Source of the DNA: Raoultibacter timonensis
GTDB taxonomy: Bacteria > Actinomycetota > Coriobacteriia > Coriobacteriales > Eggerthellaceae
DNA length: 62,856 nt
Assembly: GCF_900240215.1 (NCBI RefSeq)
Contig: NZ_LT964679.1
Span: 2,582,403 to 2,645,258, forward strand
Direction of reading: 5' to 3'
The notes beneath the pieces were generated by a model, which was not told the origin of the DNA, did no database searches, and saw nothing but the letters and a program-made list of their open reading frames with translations. How positions within the stretch are numbered: position 1 is the first letter of the stretch; each line of letters begins with the position of its first letter. Both the position numbers and the translations under genes were made by a program. Shown here in pieces: positions 61,877 to 62,856 of the stretch.

Positions 61877-62755
61877 ATGGAGCAGCCGACCGAAGCGGAA
61901 CAGCCAACCGAGCTCGTGATCATCGATGGGCACGGCCTCCTCTTCCGTATGTTCTACGGAATACCGGCACAGCTGCGTTCGAAAGACGGGCTCCCGCTCA
62001 ATGCAGCCATCGGGTTTACGGGCACCGTACTCAAATACATCGAGCAGTTCGATCCGCAGCGCATGCTCGTCGTCTTCGACAACGAGCAGCCGAGCTTCCG
62101 CAGCGGCCTCTATCCCGAATACAAGCTCAACAGGATGGTCGACTACGACGAACTCGACGATGACGAAAATCCTTTCGCGCAGTTCAAAGTTATCGAAGAT
62201 TCACTCGATGCCCTCGGCATCAAGCATGCAACGCACGTGGGGTTCGAAGCGGATGACGCAATGGCGAGTTACGAGCGCCTTGCGGGAAACATGGCCACGG
62301 TCGTTATTTCCAACGATACCGACTTGCTGCAGCTCGTAAACGAATCAACCGACGTATACGCCGACAGGGGAAAGAAATCGATCGCTTACGATGTCGATAC
62401 GGTTATCAGCCGTTTCGGAGTTGCACCGCATTCCATGGTCGATTTCAAAGCCATCACGGGCGATTCGTCGGACAACATCCCAGGGCTCTTCGGCGTCGGC
62501 CCCAAAACCGCCGCCAAGCTGATTGCGCAGTACGGCGATATCGAATGCATCGTGCAGCAGGAGGCGAGCATCACGCCCGCGAAACTGCGGGAAAAGATCG
62601 CCGCAAACCATGATCTGCTGCTGCGCAACAAACAGCTCATTACGCTTCGCCGCGATGTACCCCTGGGCTTCAAGCTGTCCGACCTGAACGTCGATGGCCC
62701 GCAGTACCGAGGTTTGCGGGCCATCGACGTTCTAGCAAGTACCGGTTACCTATAG
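61877..62755 (+). CDS. Stand-alone 5'-3' exonuclease (PolA N-terminal/FEN family)
   Basis: 292 aa; ATG at 61877 with GGGAG 6 bases upstream (earlier in-frame ATGs lack a site). VIIDGHGLLFRMFYGIP, VVFDNEQPSFRSGLYPEYK, GFEADDAMASYERL, VISNDTDLLQLV and the helix-hairpin-helix GDSSDNIPGLFGVGPKTAAKLI are the acidic metal sites and DNA-binding motifs of the 5' nuclease of DNA polymerase I. No polymerase domain follows. It may act in primer removal or repair. Confidence 0.9.
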   Translation: MEQPTEAEQPTELVIIDGHGLLFRMFYGIPAQLRSKDGLPLNAAIGFTGTVLKYIEQFDPQRMLVVFDNEQPSFRSGLYPEYKLNRMVDYDELDDDENPFAQFKVIEDSLDALGIKHATHVGFEADDAMASYERLAGNMATVVISNDTDLLQLVNESTDVYADRGKKSIAYDVDTVISRFGVAPHSMVDFKAITGDSSDNIPGLFGVGPKTAAKLIAQYGDIECIVQQEASITPAKLREKIAANHDLLLRNKQLITLRRDVPLGFKLSDLNVDGPQYRGLRAIDVLASTGYL

Positions 62756-62817
62756 TATTTGAAGAGCGAAAAGCGCTGCGTCTTCCCGTTTCGCAGCCGA
62801 CGGGTTCGTCTCGCGCA

Positions 62818-62856
62818 CTAACGCGCCCCGCCGCCCCCGCCGCCGAAGCCGCCGCC
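62818..62856 (-). CDS. C-terminus of a glycine-rich protein (partial)
   Basis: On the minus strand the last 12 codons before TAG read GGGFGGGGGGAR. Gly-rich ends of this kind close DUF2207 and TPM-domain membrane proteins, which are common in Actinobacteria. Only the tail is in the window, so the identity is a guess. Confidence 0.45.
   Translation of the reverse strand, partial: GGGFGGGGGGAR

Overview
The window is GC-rich, dense in genes and reads as chromosome of a gut Actinobacterium of the class Coriobacteriia, most probably family Eggerthellaceae (Eggerthella/Gordonibacter/Adlercreutzia relatives). The grounds are the Actinobacterial FHA-PP2C-RodA/PBP-PknB cluster, several DMSO-reductase-family molybdenum enzymes, and four LuxR-type regulators with a polytopic membrane N-terminus. 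I could not run a search, so the genus is left open.

Layout. (1) 1-6762: cell-wall/division signalling operon: two FHA proteins, a PP2C phosphatase, a single-chain RodA-PBP fusion and a PASTA kinase, then tRNA-Arg(CCT). (2) 7063-12333: a PH-domain protein, two membrane LuxR regulators and a divergent Tat-lipoprotein flavin reductase, with a perfect 21-bp palindrome in the divergent promoter. (3) 12451-20403: a minus-strand operon with two DASS/SLC13 transporters around a cytoplasmic molybdopterin enzyme, a small ferredoxin, a 63-aa Cys-rich protein and a 58-aa membrane protein; a membrane LuxR gene is divergent. (4) 20784-28452: APC permease, OFA-type MFS transporter, ferredoxin, a second cytoplasmic molybdopterin enzyme, and a divergent membrane LuxR. 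(5) 28542-36709: a broken MNT-HEPN locus, tatA, and a Tat-exported DmsABC-like reductase operon that also encodes TorD and NapG/NapH-like proteins. (6) 36857-42666: DUF559 endonuclease-like protein, repeats, radical SAM protein with divergent MarR, and a glycine riboswitch in front of an AGCS sodium symporter. (7) 42797-49290: a second DmsAB reductase with TorD, a response regulator and a heme-c sensor kinase; its DmsA gene has an in-frame TGA at the twin-arginine motif. (8) 49633-54100: MATE transporter and a frameshifted cell-surface beta-helix protein. (9) 54374-62856: nucleotide-kinase-like protein, tRNA-binding protein, shikimate kinase, EamA transporter, ABC exporter with TetR, M23 peptidase, a stand-alone 5'-3' exonuclease, and the edge of a glycine-rich protein.

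How it works together (inference): much of the window looks like interchangeable anaerobic-respiration or dehydroxylation modules. Each pairs a redox enzyme with its electron-transfer protein, its transporter and its own membrane-embedded LuxR regulator or two-component system. This fits the known Eggerthellaceae habit of using diet- and host-derived small molecules as electron acceptors. Modules 3 and 4 resemble the catechol dehydroxylase loci of that family in architecture, but no substrate can be read from sequence.

Three intergenic inverted-repeat elements (arms 27, 27 and 31 bp; spans 133, 154 and 131 bp) at 20625, 38267 and 49633 are not explained by any gene and may be one divergent element family.
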